64,000 nucleotides of DNA from Ichthyophis bannanicus. Taxonomy: Eukaryota; Chordata; Amphibia; Gymnophiona; Ichthyophiidae. The position numbers and the translations under genes are program-made. Shown one piece after another: positions 23,049 through 34,339 of the stretch. Each line of letters starts with the position of its first letter. The stretch's first letter is position 1. Location of the stretch: the NCBI GenBank assembly GCA_033557465.1, contig CM066034.1:417052159-417116158 (forward strand). Direction: 5' to 3'. The notes under the pieces were generated by a model. The model saw only the letters and a program-made list of their open reading frames with translations, made no database searches and was not told the origin of the DNA.

Positions 23049-23906
23049 GTGACCTATCTGGAAAGTGGAATAACGAGTGAGGTTATAAAATTTGAAAATG
23101 ACACAAAACTATTTAAAGTTGTTAAAACCCAAGAGGATTGTGGAAAATTGCAAGAGGATCTTGATAAATTGGAAGACTGGGCATCAAAATGGCAGATGAA
23201 ATTTAATGTGGACAAGTGCAAAGTTATGCACCTAGGGAAGAACAACCCAAACTATGGTTGCACAATGCAAGGTTCCACATTAGGAACCACCACCCAGGAA
23301 AAAGATTTAGGCATCATTGTGGATAGCATGTTAAAACCCTCAGCCCAGTGTGCAGTGGTGGCCAAGAGAGCAAATAGAATGCTAGGTATCATAAGGAAAG
23401 GAATGGAAAATAATACAAAATATATTATAATGCCTCTATATCGTTCCATGGTGAGACCGCATCTTGAATATTGTGTGCAATTCTGGTCGCCGTATCTTAA
23501 AAAGGATATAGCGATTTTAGAAAAGGTTCAGAGAAGAGCCACCAAAATAGTAAAGGGGATGGAAGGATACGCCTATGAAGAAAGGCTAAAAAGGTTAGGG
23601 CTCTTTAACCTGGAAAAGAGACGGCTGAGGGGAGATATGATAGAAGTCTATAAATTAATGAACGGAGTGGAACGGGTAAACATAGATCGATTGTTTACGT
23701 TATCAGAATATAGAAAGACTAGGGGACATGCAATGAAGCTACAGGGTAAACTATTTAAGACTAATAAAAGAAAATATTTTTTCACTCAACGTGTAATCAA
23801 ACTCTGGAATTTGTTACCGGAGCATGTGGTAAAGGCTGTTAGTGTAGCTGGGTTTAAAAAAGGTTTGGACAAGTTCCTGGAGGAAAGGTCCATAAACCAT
23901 TATTAA
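23049..23906 (+). pseudogene. CR1 ORF2 C-terminal part after an internal deletion
   Basis: 285 open codons. It begins just after a deletion that removes the palm region up to [12 protein letters not shown]. The usual catalytic FADDTKLF reads FENDTKLF here, so one Asp position is lost. It continues through the thumb and C-terminal domain ([88 protein letters not shown]). Coding-quality conservation of this block among the CR1 copies suggests recent activity of the family. Confidence 0.85.
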
Positions 23907-24073
23907 GAAGGGACCCAGGATATCAATGCTTGATCCAGTACAAGCATTGTGGAACCTGTGTCTTTTGTGGAAACTGCTTGGTACGTATGGCCTAGATTGG
24001 CCACTGTTGGAAACAGGATACTGGGCTTGATGTACTTTGGTCTGACCCAGTATGGCATATGTTATGTTCTTAT

Positions 24074-25245
24074 GTTAGATTGATCACAAATGATGGGCAT
24101 GGGGATGGTGTCTGGGATGGTTGGTCTGTTCCCATCTGTACAAGTATATGTGTGTGTATCTTTTGGGTCATCTGTCCTTTGTGCCGGGGCATCCATATTG
24201 TTGTTCTTGTATTCTCCTGGCCAGTGTTTCCTGCTGCTATTTTTGTGCTGCCTTCAGTGGTCACTTCTCTGCCCATATGGGATTCAGCTGTGGGCCCCCT
24301 GCATCTTAGTCCCATGATGTGGGCCCTGTTACGTGCATCTGTACATTTGGTGATGTGGTCCCACTGTGTCCCCACTCTCTGGATCCACCCAACACTCCCA
24401 GCAGTGCGCATCACATCCTGTCACTCACTTTGGGGTTGTGCTGTGAAACTACACTCCTCACTTTATGCAATGTTCAGGTTCCTGCACATGCATTCACCCT
24501 GCTCATGCCAGGACCAATCCTTTCATGCCCTCCCTCTGTCCCTCACTATTTGTGCCCTGCTTTCCTCAGTACATGTCTGCCAACTTTACTGCTATTTCTG
24601 TACTTACTGAGCTAGGGTGTACCTGATCCTCTCCCAGCCCCTGAGTGCAGCAGCATGGGCTGGGCATCTGTGCCCCATGAGGAGCAGCATGCCTCATCCT
24701 GCAGGACAAGTCTGCAGAGCTGGCGGGTCTCTGGCTTCAAGAAGTTTGGTTGGCATGTTGCCATTGTTCCAACTCTCTATGTGTTTTACTGTGGTGGGGG
24801 GGGGAGGGGGGCCTTCACTCCATCCTGTTTCTTGTTGCATGTGGACCACACTGCAGGTGGAAACGTTTTCAGACTTACATGTGGATGGCTGCACCAGAAT
24901 TGTGTGCGACCGTTGGAAGGTAGCACACATGTCTCACAGGGACAGTTTCGACGGGCAACAGGGGGATACATTTTTGTTGTTTGCACATGCGGGGTGTACA
25001 CACACAGCGGCCGCCGCTATACATGTAAGTGTGGGTATATCCATGTTGCAATTCCGTTGAAGCGCATATGTGCATCCTTGGGCCTACAGAATGGCACCTG
25101 CCGGATGTGTGTCTCCGACATTCACATTTCTGAAGTTCCTGCACGTCCTGGTCTGAATTGCCCTCTTTGTGTCCCCAGGCAATGGCTAACTATGTGGAGA
25201 GAAATTTGAGAAGGGTTGTCCAAGTGTAATCTGGGATGTCTAAAC
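24074..25245. other. unassigned, no gene recognised
   Basis: Pyrimidine-rich, similar in character to 17621-19112, and may be the other half of the sequence into which CR1 copy 2 inserted. A 9-G run lies at 24796-24804. The open frames here show no family signature. Confidence 0.3.
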
Positions 25246-25249
25246 TAGA

Positions 25250-25800
25250 AAGTCTTGGGGGGGGGGGGGAGAAGCGGGCATATCTAGGTGCAGACATGAT
25301 TTCACAAACATGGACATGCCCAATATGGATATTTGCAGGGGCATCTACATAGATGTTCGTAGAATAGTATTTCAGAACGTGGATGTCTAGGAATAGCCTA
25401 ATGATTGGTTAGAGTAGCAGCCTAGGAATAGGGTACAAATCACACTTCTGCTGTCATTGAAATTGTGCTGAGTACTGGGGATGATGGAGTGCTTTCTTCT
25501 CTATACTCTCTGGATGTTTTTCAGCCAAAAGAAGCACTTTTCAGATGCCTTTTCATGCCTGGAGCAGGTCTAAACTTAGACGTGACTCCAGACGTCCAGG
25601 ATGTTTCTGAAATCAGGTGGGGATGTCCAGGTTCCAGGGCACGCTTCCACAATGCCCCCATTTAGACTCTGATGTCCTCTCACTGAGAGAGCTTCTAAAA
25701 TGGCTCTGGGGATGTGTCTGTGCTTTGGACATCTCTCCCTATACCTGTTTTCAGACGTTCAAAGCATGAATAGGGCTTCCAAAATAACCCCCATAATAAA
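25250..25800. repeat. dispersed unclassified repeat, with a SINE-head remnant
   Basis: It contains GGATGTCY-rich sequence and ends in CAGACGTTCAAAGCATGAAT ... AAAATAACCCCCATA. This matches CAGACATTCAAAGCACAAAT ... AAATAACCCCCTTA at about 32688-32730, so the family is dispersed. At 25388-25450 a degenerate SINE head (ATAGCCTAATGATTGGTTAG) is visible. A 13-G run is at 25257-25269. Confidence 0.45.
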
Positions 25801-26061
25801 TCATTTAGGAATGCTCAGTGCATTCTGGTAACCTCTACTAACAGAATTTCAGATAATTTCTGGCAAACATTTGATTTTAATTACTGTGGAACAAGTAGTT
25901 AACATAATTATGGGTCTTAATACTACAACTTTATTTGGATCCTTGTTCCATTAGTTGGATTAAGATAGCTAATTAGGTCCGATGTTATTATGGTTTTACT
26001 CAGAATTGTGCATGTATTATGTCTAGTATGCTGAAGATAGCTAGTGCGCATTCTGTACTTA

Positions 26062-26335
26062 CAGTAAGGACCCCAAGCTGGATGCACAAATGCCTGTCTA
26101 ATTGGCCAATTTTCCATTCTTAGCTAAATTAATTGAGAAGATTGTCCTCTATCAGCTGCAAAATTTCATTGATATGCATTCCCCACTAGATCCTCATCAA
26201 CATGGCTTTCATTCCCATTGTGGTGTAGAGACTCTTATGGTGACATTGTTAAATGATTTGTGATAGGATTGGAGAAGTCACACTCAGATTTTGTTTTGAT
26301 ATTTTTAGATCTCTCTGTAGCTTTTGATTATATTA
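26062..26335 (+). pseudogene. L2-like LINE reverse transcriptase fragment (family B-like)
   Basis: One frame reads KDPKLDAQMPV, a stop, then LANFPFLAKLIEKIVLYQLQ and DPHQHGFHSHCGVETLMVTL. This matches the fingers region of the L2-like LINE at 27141 (PLATKIIEKIVQHQLQ, DPQQHGFRPLHGVETLM). It is a short, old fragment with further stops, ending where the minus-strand LINE tail begins at about 26345. Confidence 0.7.
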
Positions 26336-26344
26336 ATTAATTTT

Positions 26345-27140
26345 ATTAATTAATTTATTTATTTAACATCTTTTCTATACCGCGCTATTTGTTATCAGTG
26401 TGGTTTACATTTAAACAAAGGTTGCTCAAATCAGTCAAGACTGTTTTGCGCTTACATTATAACAGGAGATAAAACTTGGAGCAAATGCAAAGTAACTATA
26501 TACATATTGACATAGAACAAAGATTATAGCTTGGCCAGTATTGTCACGGAATGCTAATAGGTGGAGCTGCTATTACTAGAGACACATTTGTTTATGTAGT
26601 GAATGGAGAGTTTGTGGGGGTTGGGTGGTGACTGAACGGTGGTGGGGTAGAGGCTTGTGCGAAGTGTAGCAAGAAGATGTGGTGTTTGATTGCTTTCCGG
26701 AATTGCATGAGGTCTTTGATTGATCTTATTTCTGGTGGGAGGTCGTTCCAGCATTTTGGGGCATTGAAGGCGAAGGTTCTAGTCCTGGTTGATTGGGTAC
26801 ACTTTATGGAGTCTTTGGGGATGATCAATGTGTTGTCTGTTACTGTCCTCCTCGTTCTATTTTTCGGGGTAGGGGTGATGAGGTCGTTGAGTGTCATGGG
26901 GGCTAGGTTATTGACGATCTTGAATGTAATGAGAAGAATTTTGTAAGTTAGCTTGCAGTATATTGGTAGCCAGTGGAGCTCCTTAAGTATCGGGGTGATA
27001 TGGTCTGTTCTGGCTAGACCACAGAGAATGCGGGCCGTGGCGTTTATCATGAGTTGAAGAGGGTTGAGGGTGTTCTTGGGGAGCCCATGCAGGATTACAT
27101 TTGCATAGTCAAAGTGTGGTAGTATGAGGGCCTGGAAAAT
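26345..27140 (-). pseudogene. L2-like LINE (family C), 3' half
   Basis: Minus-strand 27140-26592 encodes the C-terminal part: FQALILPHFDYANVILHGLP, LMINATARILCGLARTDHIT, LKELHWLPIYCKLTYKILLI and RTRTFAFNAPKCWNDLPPEI. The 3' UTR runs to 26345 and ends in a hairpin (ACCACACT...AGCGCGGT) plus TAAATAAATAAA. Its coding sequence continues at 29643-29890; the two halves are separated by the plus-strand LINE 27141-29642. Open for about 180 codons here. Confidence 0.85.
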
Positions 27141-29642
27141 CATAAATGAACCAATCATAAATGAACCAACACACGAAAAAGGAAACACCCTGGACCTCAT
27201 ATTCCTGAACTCCCAGGCATCCACCTCATACAGCAGTCCGACAATCTCACCAGTCCCATGGTCAGACCATTACATCATCCACCTCTCCCACGCATATCGA
27301 CCAAATACAAACAGAGGATACGCCCAACACACACGAAGATTCAAAGCATTCAACAAAGAAGACTTCCTGACGCTGACCTTACCTAATCTACTTACGAACT
27401 CAAATAACCTTGACGACCTCATGGACAACTGGAACACCACAATCTCCTCAGCATCCAGAGCAACTGTAAACAAGACCAGCAACAAGCCCATCTCCTCAAA
27501 GGCCCGCTGGTTCACCCCTGACCTCCGAAAACTGAAAACAAATCTTAGAAGAACAGAAAGAAAATGGAGAAAAAACAAAACTGACAAAGACAAAAAGCAA
27601 TACCTATATGAACTCGCTGCCTACCACACAGAAACCGACAATGCAAAGAGAAACTACCACACCAAAATCATCACGACCGCTGCAAACAAGCCTCGAGAAC
27701 TCTTCCAAATCGCTAAAAAACTGACAGAGACACCAACCACTTCCGATCAACCTCCAGATATCCCCTCGGATCTCTTGGCCCGACAATACAAACAATTTCA
27801 GCAACCTCAACAACCCTACCAATGCGCTACAGCCACAAGAACATACCCAAGGATCACCATAAACGCTAACTGGACTACATTCAATGACACCTCAAAGGAA
27901 GAAATATCCTCCACCATCTCCTGTCTGAACACTACTACCTCCCCACTGGACCCCTGCCCTACCGAATGGATAAAGAAAACCAAGGAAGACCTAAGTACCC
28001 CACTAACTCACATCGTAAACGAATCCTTTAAACAAGGATACATGCCAGATGCCCTCAAAACATCAGTCATCCGACCAACCATAAAGAAGAACAACCTGGA
28101 CCCCAAGAACCCCACCTCCTACAGACCGGTGGCAAGCCTCCCCCTCGCCACCAAGATAATAGAAAAGATAGTCCAACACCAGCTCCAAGATCATCTAGAC
28201 ACCAACGACATACTTGACCCTCAGCAACACGGTTTCCGACCACTACATGGAGTTGAGACCCTCATGACCATCCTAATGAACACACTCATCATCTGAACAC
28301 AAGAGAAAAACTCAGGGTACATCCTGATCTTCCTAGACATATCAGCGGCCTTCGACACAATCTCACACGAAATCCTCATACACAGACTACAAACAATCGG
28401 AATCAAGGACACTGTACTCCAATGGTTCAGATCCTACTTAACTAACAGACAGCAACGGATTCGCACCCTCTCCACAACTTCGCCCCCATACAAACAACTT
28501 CAAGGAGTACCCCAAGGATCCACCCTATCAGCCATGTTGTTTAACATATACCTACGTCCACTATGCTCAATCATACGCACCCACAACATCAACTTCCACA
28601 TCTACGCGGACGACATAATGCTCTACGCACCAATTACAACCAACAACCCAAAGAACGAACAGCTATCAGCCTGCTTCAACGACGTGGCCAACTGGCTACA
28701 GGAGAACAATCTATCCATCAACATAAAGAAAACCGAAGCCCTAATAGTAACAAAAGAACCTGACTTCAAACCACCTACCCACCTCAACATGGGAACCACA
28801 CAAATACAAATCCAGCCTCAAATAAGATATCTAGGCGTCATCATTGATCAAGCTCTCACCTTCAAACAACAAATCAACAAAACCGCTGGGATGATATTCC
28901 ACAAAGCTAAAACTATCCAACGACTCAGGCCCCTCCTAGAACCTCACGACTTTAGGACAGTGATGCAAGCTGTGACACTCCCTCATCTGGATTTCTGCAA
29001 CATAATCTATCATGGACTTCCTGCCTCGCACACCAACTCCCTCCGTACTGCCTTAAACACCACAGCAAGGATTATTCAAAATGCAAAAAAACGGGAGCAC
29101 ATCACCCCAATCCTAAGAGACCTTCACCTCCTTCCACTGCAAGCAAGAATCAGGTACAAAGCCATCTTACTCATCCACAAAACTATCCACCAAGCACGGA
29201 ACACCTCACTACACTCCTTACTGCCTCGACCATCCCACAACAGATCAACCAGACATTCCTCCAATAACTCTATCGTTGTCCCCCACAAAAGAACCAAATC
29301 TACACAACGGACCTGCAACAGAGCATTCGAACTTTATGCTCCATCCCTCTGGAACTCTCTACCAAACCACATCAAGAACAACAACGACATCACATCATTT
29401 AAGAAACAGCTAAAGACAATCCTATTCCGTGAACATCTTTCAACGGAAACACCACCATGACCTCACACTTAGATTTTAGCAGAAGTAAATCATGTCCATG
29501 TCCACCCATAATCATTAATTGTTGACCCTGGTGATGGCCCCTTCCTAAAAGAAATTACCCCTCCCTATGTTACATGTTACACCGCTTTGACCCGGTGAAA
29601 AGCGGGATATAAATGCAGTTAAATAAATAAAATAAAATAAAT
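27141..29642 (+). mobile_element. L2-like LINE (family B), inserted with a 5-bp target duplication
   Basis: A 5'-truncated LINE starting within the endonuclease and ending in a hairpin (CCGCTTTGACCC...AAAGCGG), GATATAAA and TAAA repeats. AAAAT at 27136-27140 and 29643-29647 flanks it. Removing the element and one AAAAT rejoins the host LINE frame as DFRTI-FQALIL, which fixes both boundaries. Just inside the 5' end, a 15-bp unit (ATCATAAATGAACCA) occurs twice. Confidence 0.92.
27144..29460 (+). pseudogene. L2-like LINE ORF2 with a single in-frame stop
   Basis: Endonuclease C-terminus (HEKGNTLDLIFLNSQAS, PWSDHYIIHLSH), a Lys/Arg-rich linker, then the reverse transcriptase: TSYRPVASLPLATKIIEKIV, LDPQQHGFRPLHGVETL, FLDISAAFDTISHEIL, LQGVPQGSTLSAMLFN and IYADDIMLYAP (catalytic YADD at about 28603). 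The thumb and end read NNLSINIKKTEALIVTKE, RYLGVIIDQAL and RAFELYAPSLWNSLPNH. The only interruption is TGA at 28294-28296; the related copy at 49060 has GGA there, so one G-to-T change explains it. About 770 codons in total. A protein of this kind copies its own RNA at a nicked target. Lacking the endonuclease N-terminus, this copy is dead. Confidence 0.9.
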
Positions 29643-29890
29643 AAAATGGTTCGGAAATCATTAGGGGGTAGCATGGGTCTAAGGTGCCTTAGTGTTCTGA
29701 TTTTATTGTATATGGTCCTGGTTGTGATTCTTATGTGCTCCTTAAAGTTCAGGTGCTGGTCTAGAGTAATCCCTAGGTAACGTATGGTGCATTTACTTGG
29801 AAGCTCAGCATCTCTTACTTTTAGCATGGATGGAGGGGAGAACGTTTTGTTCCTTGAGATGAACAGAACTTCGGTTTAATCATCTGTTAT
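29643..29890 (-). pseudogene. L2-like LINE (family C), upstream half
   Basis: Minus strand reads TEVLFISRNKTFSPPSML, KCTIRYLGITLDQHLNFKEH and LRHLRPMLPPNDFRTI, the segment just after the catalytic domain. It runs directly into the half at 27140-26345 when the nested LINE is removed. The 5' limit near 29890 is approximate; the palm region is missing. Confidence 0.85.
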
Positions 29891-30477
29891 TGTTGTTGAC
29901 AACTTGTTAAGGTGTATATAAACGTATATAACTTCAAAAACAGAGATGGGTAACATGCTTGGGTGCAGGTACAACCATAAGCTATGCTGCTACTTTTGTC
30001 ATTCTGAAATTAATACAATTTTATATGTTAAAATACATCTGCTAAAACAAACATTGATTTATAGAAACAACAGAATATAAATTTGATTACTAGATAACTT
30101 AAACATATCGGTTTACCTCATTAGAATTTTTGGGGGTATCTGTAGCTGAGACATTTTTTTGGACAGGAAAAGGTGAGGCGCGATCTGATCAAAGATGCAA
30201 ATGCAATGTGTGCCTTCAAGTCAGTCCTGACTCCTGGCGACCCAGAAGCTCCTGGGTTTTCTTGGCAGTGTCACCGGAAGTAGATAGATCTTGTTTTTTT
30301 TAATTGTTTTGGAAAAGGAAGCTAAGAGTAAAGGCCTTCTTTCAAAAATTAATAGAATATTAAATTACCGAGCCAAGTATAATGAGAAAAAGATCTGTGG
30401 ATGGTTCTTGGTAAAAAAAACAATGGCAGGCAGAGCCAGAGCAGTTACATCAGCAAATATGATGGAGAATGTCTTGA
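29891..30477. other. AT-rich, mostly unassigned; SINE tail fragment at 30210-30275
   Basis: No gene. On the minus strand, 30275-30210 reads CCAAGAAAACCCAGGAGCTT then CTGGGTCGCCAGGAGTCAGG. This matches the 3' part of the SINE at 56292-56512 and the 3' end of the RTE LINEs. Confidence 0.5.
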
Positions 30478-30560
30478 ATTATTTATTTATTTATTTATTA
30501 TCTTTTTTTTAATACCGTCTTTCTGCAAGTCAAAATGGTTTACATGGAACTTACTGCAAT
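30478..30560 (-). repeat. L2-like LINE 3' tail
   Basis: On the minus strand: GTAAACCATTTTGACTTGCA, AGACGGTATT, then TAAA repeats (plus-strand ATTTATTTATTTATTTATT at 30480-30498). The same tail type ends the family C LINE and the 14222 insertion. How far the copy extends to the right is unclear. Confidence 0.5.
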
Positions 30561-31539
30561 TTAACTTAATAACTTTGACAGTGGTGTGTGTTTCAATTAA
30601 CATCATGACAATATATGAGTACAAAAGCAATCATGTGGGTGGGGAGGGAGTAGGTCTTTATAGTGATTAGGGTATGGTTAGAAAGAAAATGTTAATATAC
30701 AGTGCATAGTGTATATTTTTATACTTATGTGGTATATGACACTCACGAGCCTGAACAAACTGTAGAACTCTGCCTCAGGTAAATGTTGGAGACTGTGTGT
30801 AGGGGCAGGAGGGTTTGTTCATGCATTATATAGGAGTGCCATATTGGTTTTAAATTTACAGTATTTTTTTTTTTAGACGTTGGTAGTATTAATCCAGAAG
30901 GACCCTAGAATCTCTGTTTTCCAGTGTGACTCAGCTGGTCTGGATAAGAGGTTAAGTGCGCTGCTTGTTTGTTGTACAACACTGCTTGATATGAGATTGT
31001 GAACTCTGAGAGGCAGCTTCTGTTTGCTTTGTCCAAGATTCTGCATTACATGTAGGCTGATTCATTAAACTGTGCTGTGCATTAGCACAATGCTTTGCTG
31101 AAGATATTCCTGCACAAGTCTTAATCCCAATGCAAAAAAGACTTCTAGTGCAGGAACATCTAGAACAAAATTACAATGGGCATGCAAATCGTATGTAGAA
31201 TATGAAATTGCTCCCAATGTAAAAATCTGTGCTGAAACTTGGCACAGTATTCGACTCAGCCCTTTACACTGAATCTTTATAAACTAAAACTTAAGGTACT
31301 TATGTTAGCACACAAAATCTTCTATTTGGGCATTCCATGTTACCCAGCAGTACACTTAATTCCATACTCTCCCAGCCAAAAACTATGCACATTCACTTAT
31401 GACACCTACAAAATGTTGGGCTCACTCCTCTATATTTTACTGTTTGACCCTCCAGTTTTGGAATGTGCTTCCTCTGTATTTTAAAAGAAGAAACAACATT
31501 CAACAACAAGTTTAAAATTGCATATGTGAAGTGGCATTT
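30561..31539. other. unassigned AT-rich DNA
   Basis: No recognisable gene or repeat beyond short T runs (30866-30875). Confidence 0.3.
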
Positions 31540-32334
31540 TAGAAAGGATGTTCAGGTGAAATCTGAGGCATCCAGGGCAAAACGTCCAAAAAAACTGCAT
31601 GGGACATTTGTTTCTGCCCAATTTTAGAAATATGGATGTCCCTAAATTGGACGGCCACAGAAATGCCTTCCTGTATGTCCCAACTATACACCCACAGAAA
31701 TCAACCCCAACAAATCCAAAAATTCTCTTGGATTTCCCCTACCTATTCAATGTACCAGAACTAAAAGAAATCCCCTTATATTAACTTCTATAAGAATACC
31801 TATGTGAAGCAATGTATATATATTTTGTCGGATCGCTCACTGTGAAAAGAAACCTTCCTTCTCTCGAAGTGAGCCCTCCATTTTAATCATTTTAAACGAC
31901 CGTGATCCAGTCTTTAACCAGACTAAACCACACTATATTTTAAAAGGACACTGGTATTGACAGCAACAAGTGTTGTTTAGTCTGGTTAAAGACCGGATCA
32001 CGGTCGTTTAAAAGGATTAAAATGGAGGGCTCACTTCGAGAGAAGGAAGGTTTCTTTTCACGGTGAGCGATCCGACAAAAAATATATACATTGCTTCACA
32101 TAGGTATTCTTATAGAAGATAATTTAAGGGGATTTCTTTTAGTTCTGGTACATTGAATAGGTAGGGGAAATCAAGAGAATTCCTGTATGTCCCAGCAAGC
32201 GTTTTTCAGAAGGAGGATGTCCATGCTCTGTGACATGTTGAGATTAGTAATTTTGTCTGGGGTTTGTATTTACAGGCTGGTTTCTTTGGCCAGCAAATAT
32301 TGACTGTGCTATTTCTTATACCCCAACAAATAGA
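31540..32334. repeat. dispersed repeat carrying a large foldback
   Basis: Sequence with TGGATGTCC-type motifs like 25250-25800. It hosts a foldback insertion: direct repeats TTCCTGTATGTCCCA at 31668-31682 and 32180-32194, a left arm 31721-31932, a 37-nt loop, and a right arm 31970-32181. The arms are about 212 bp and near-identical by eye (about 96%). A 38-nt one-sided spacer separates the left direct repeat from the left arm. Confidence 0.85.
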
Positions 32335-32442
32335 GGGGTGACCTGCACGGAGCAGCGGGTACACCTACTCTAGCCACCTTACTGAGCAGACCAGATGGAC
32401 CATACTGGTCTTTATCTGCTGTCATATACTGTGTTACTATGA
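32335..32442 (+). repeat. CR1-type LINE 3' end stub
   Basis: GCAGACCAGATGGACCATAC then TGGTCTTTATCTGCTGTCAT ... TGTTACTATG is the 3' terminus of a CR1-like family. The same terminus appears as a 32-nt insertion at 51658-51689. Confidence 0.65.
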
Positions 32443-33773
32443 TACCTTATTGTGCTCTTCCCCTGGTAGCATTCCCACCATAAAAAGAACACTTTTTTGC
32501 TCCTTTTTCATGGTCACGAGCAGGTATAGGCATGGACTCCTCAACTCCATGGACTCCGTTCTTGTGCCATTCTAAAATTGCACCACGATCTGCATCTTCG
32601 TTGCTCTCCCTAAGCATGCCCCCATTCTACGTGGATGTCCTCATGCCAGGATCTCTTTAAGATGTGGACGTCTGCATGCGCGTATGCAGACATTCAAAGC
32701 ACAAATAGTGTTTTTCAAATAACCCCCTTAGAGTGTGGCATAATGGCATATTTCCCTTTTCCTCCATTCACAAATTCAGACATATCTATGTCAGGGACTT
32801 GACTGAAACATTCCCTGCCATCCTATTGAGACACACTTCAGTATGGCTATCTAGATGGGTGTCTGGGCATTATGTGTGCATCCACTGACTGATGTATGTG
32901 AGGTGCATATGTATCCGTTAGTCAGTGATATGAGTTTTAGAACTGTTTCCATGGGGAGCGTTTAGCCATTTAGTTTGGGAAAGCAGACCCAGCTACAGGC
33001 AGCTGCCTAGGGCAGCAAGCCTGAGGTGGGAGCAGCAGTACGGCGCCAGACTGCAAGACAGAAGTGCAGCAGCAAGCCTTTGAGTGCCCTGCCACTGTCC
33101 TATCTCTACTGGAGCGATGCAGAAAAGTAAGAACAGCGCTTTGGCAGGTCTTTTGATTACCTTGAGTGCTCAAGGTCTGCTGTGTCTCACCTCCTCTGAC
33201 AGGAAATTTGCATTAGAAGGAATGGAACTTGGCAGACCATGTGTCACGTGGTGCTCAAGGGTCTACGGACACATCGCTCTTAAGTCTTCTGAGTCAGCTC
33301 CGGTGGAGATAGGGCAGTGCAGTAGTGGAAGGGGGGGGGGGGGAGGGTGGCGATAGGAAGGGAGAGATGCTTGACACTTTGGGGGGAAGAGAATGGTAGA
33401 TGATGAACATGGGGTGGAGAGGGAGGGAAAGGACGATCCTGGGGGAGGTATGATGATGGACTTTGGAGAAGGTAGGGCCTTGAGTCACTCTGGAGGGAGG
33501 GGAGCAGGGCTTTAAGCTGCCCTGTGGTGGGGGGAAGGAGAATGTGCAGCTGAAGATTCACCTAGGGCATCAGATACCCGTAGCCCAGCCCTGGTGGAGT
33601 GTAAGAGGGTGCATGTGAGTGTGAGAATATGTAGTATTGCCATTGTGTGTTGCGGCAGGTGCTGACAGGATGTGTTTAAGTTAGTAGGGTGCGTCGGGGC
33701 CAGTATGAATGTTGGATGTGTGTGTATATCATGAGCTCTTTGTGTGTACATGCATGGGAGTGCTGTGTGTGCA
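32443..33773. other. unassigned; purine-rich and TG-rich low-complexity stretches
   Basis: 32450-32730 continues the dispersed repeat (ATTCAAAGCACAAATAGTG). 33330-33530 is purine-rich with a 13-G run at 33331-33343. 33600-33770 is TG-rich. No gene recognised. Confidence 0.4.
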
Positions 33774-34173
33774 CAGGGCCAGCCCAAGGATTTCTGCCAC
33801 CCTAGGGAGAAACCCCAGCCTCACCGACCCCCCCCCTGATGCCGCTGCCTCTGCTGATGCCAACCCCTCCACCTGCCACCGTCGCTGCCACCCCCCATCA
33901 GCTGCTGCTGATTCCATCATGGGACGGGGAAGTGGGCAGCAGCAGCGGCAGTATTTCCAAAAGCGGCAGCTTTTTGCCGCCGCTTTTGGAAATACTGCTA
34001 CTGACGGCCTCCCCCCCCCCCAAAACAGAATCAGCGGCAGCTAGGGGGTGGCAGCATGGCCGTCCATGTGTGCCGCTGCTGCCACCACCCACCCATGCTG
34101 CCGCCACCACTGCCCACTCAGGCCGGCCACCCTAGGCTGCCGCCTAGCTCATCTAGTGGACGGGCCAGCCCTG
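33774..34173. mobile_element. non-autonomous hAT MITE (400 bp)
   Basis: The ends CAGGGCCAGCCCAAGG and (reverse complement of right end) CAGGGCTGGCCCGTCC are hAT-like terminal inverted repeats. The 8-bp flanks TGTGTGCA (33766-33773) and TGTCTGCA (34174-34181) differ at one base. The centre is an inverted repeat (GCAGTATTTCCAAAAGCGGC ... GCCGCTTTTGGAAATACTGC, 33948-33998). It encodes no protein and sits in a TG-rich tract. Confidence 0.88.
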
Positions 34174-34339
34174 TGTCTGCATGCATGTATGTGTACATTG
34201 GAGCTGTCTGTGCATGTGTGCATATGCATGTGCTAATCAAGGGATTTGTAGTGTTTGTCTACATGTGTGTGTTGGGGGCCTGTGTACACATGCATGTCCA
34301 CAGGGTGAAGGGAAGGTCTCAAGTATAAGGCTGGGAATG

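Larger units (their letters stand above)
20035..24073 (+). mobile_element. CR1 LINE, copy 2 (5' UTR, ORF1, ORF2, 3' end)
   Basis: The most complete CR1 here: 5' UTR with monomer-like sequence, ORF1 split by a stop and frameshifts, an ORF2 open through the endonuclease, an internal deletion of the reverse transcriptase core at about 23047, an open C-terminal part, and the CR1 3' end TCTGACCCAGTATGGC...TTATGTTCTTAT at 24073. Confidence 0.9.

Noticed and set aside
24059..25209. Several 60-180-codon frames in 24.1-25.2 kb
   Set aside because: Present on both strands, low complexity in places, no recognisable motifs; treated as chance.
33839..34328. Pro/Ala/His-rich frames at 33.8-34.3 kb
   Set aside because: They arise from CCG/CTG-rich MITE interior and TG-repeat sequence.
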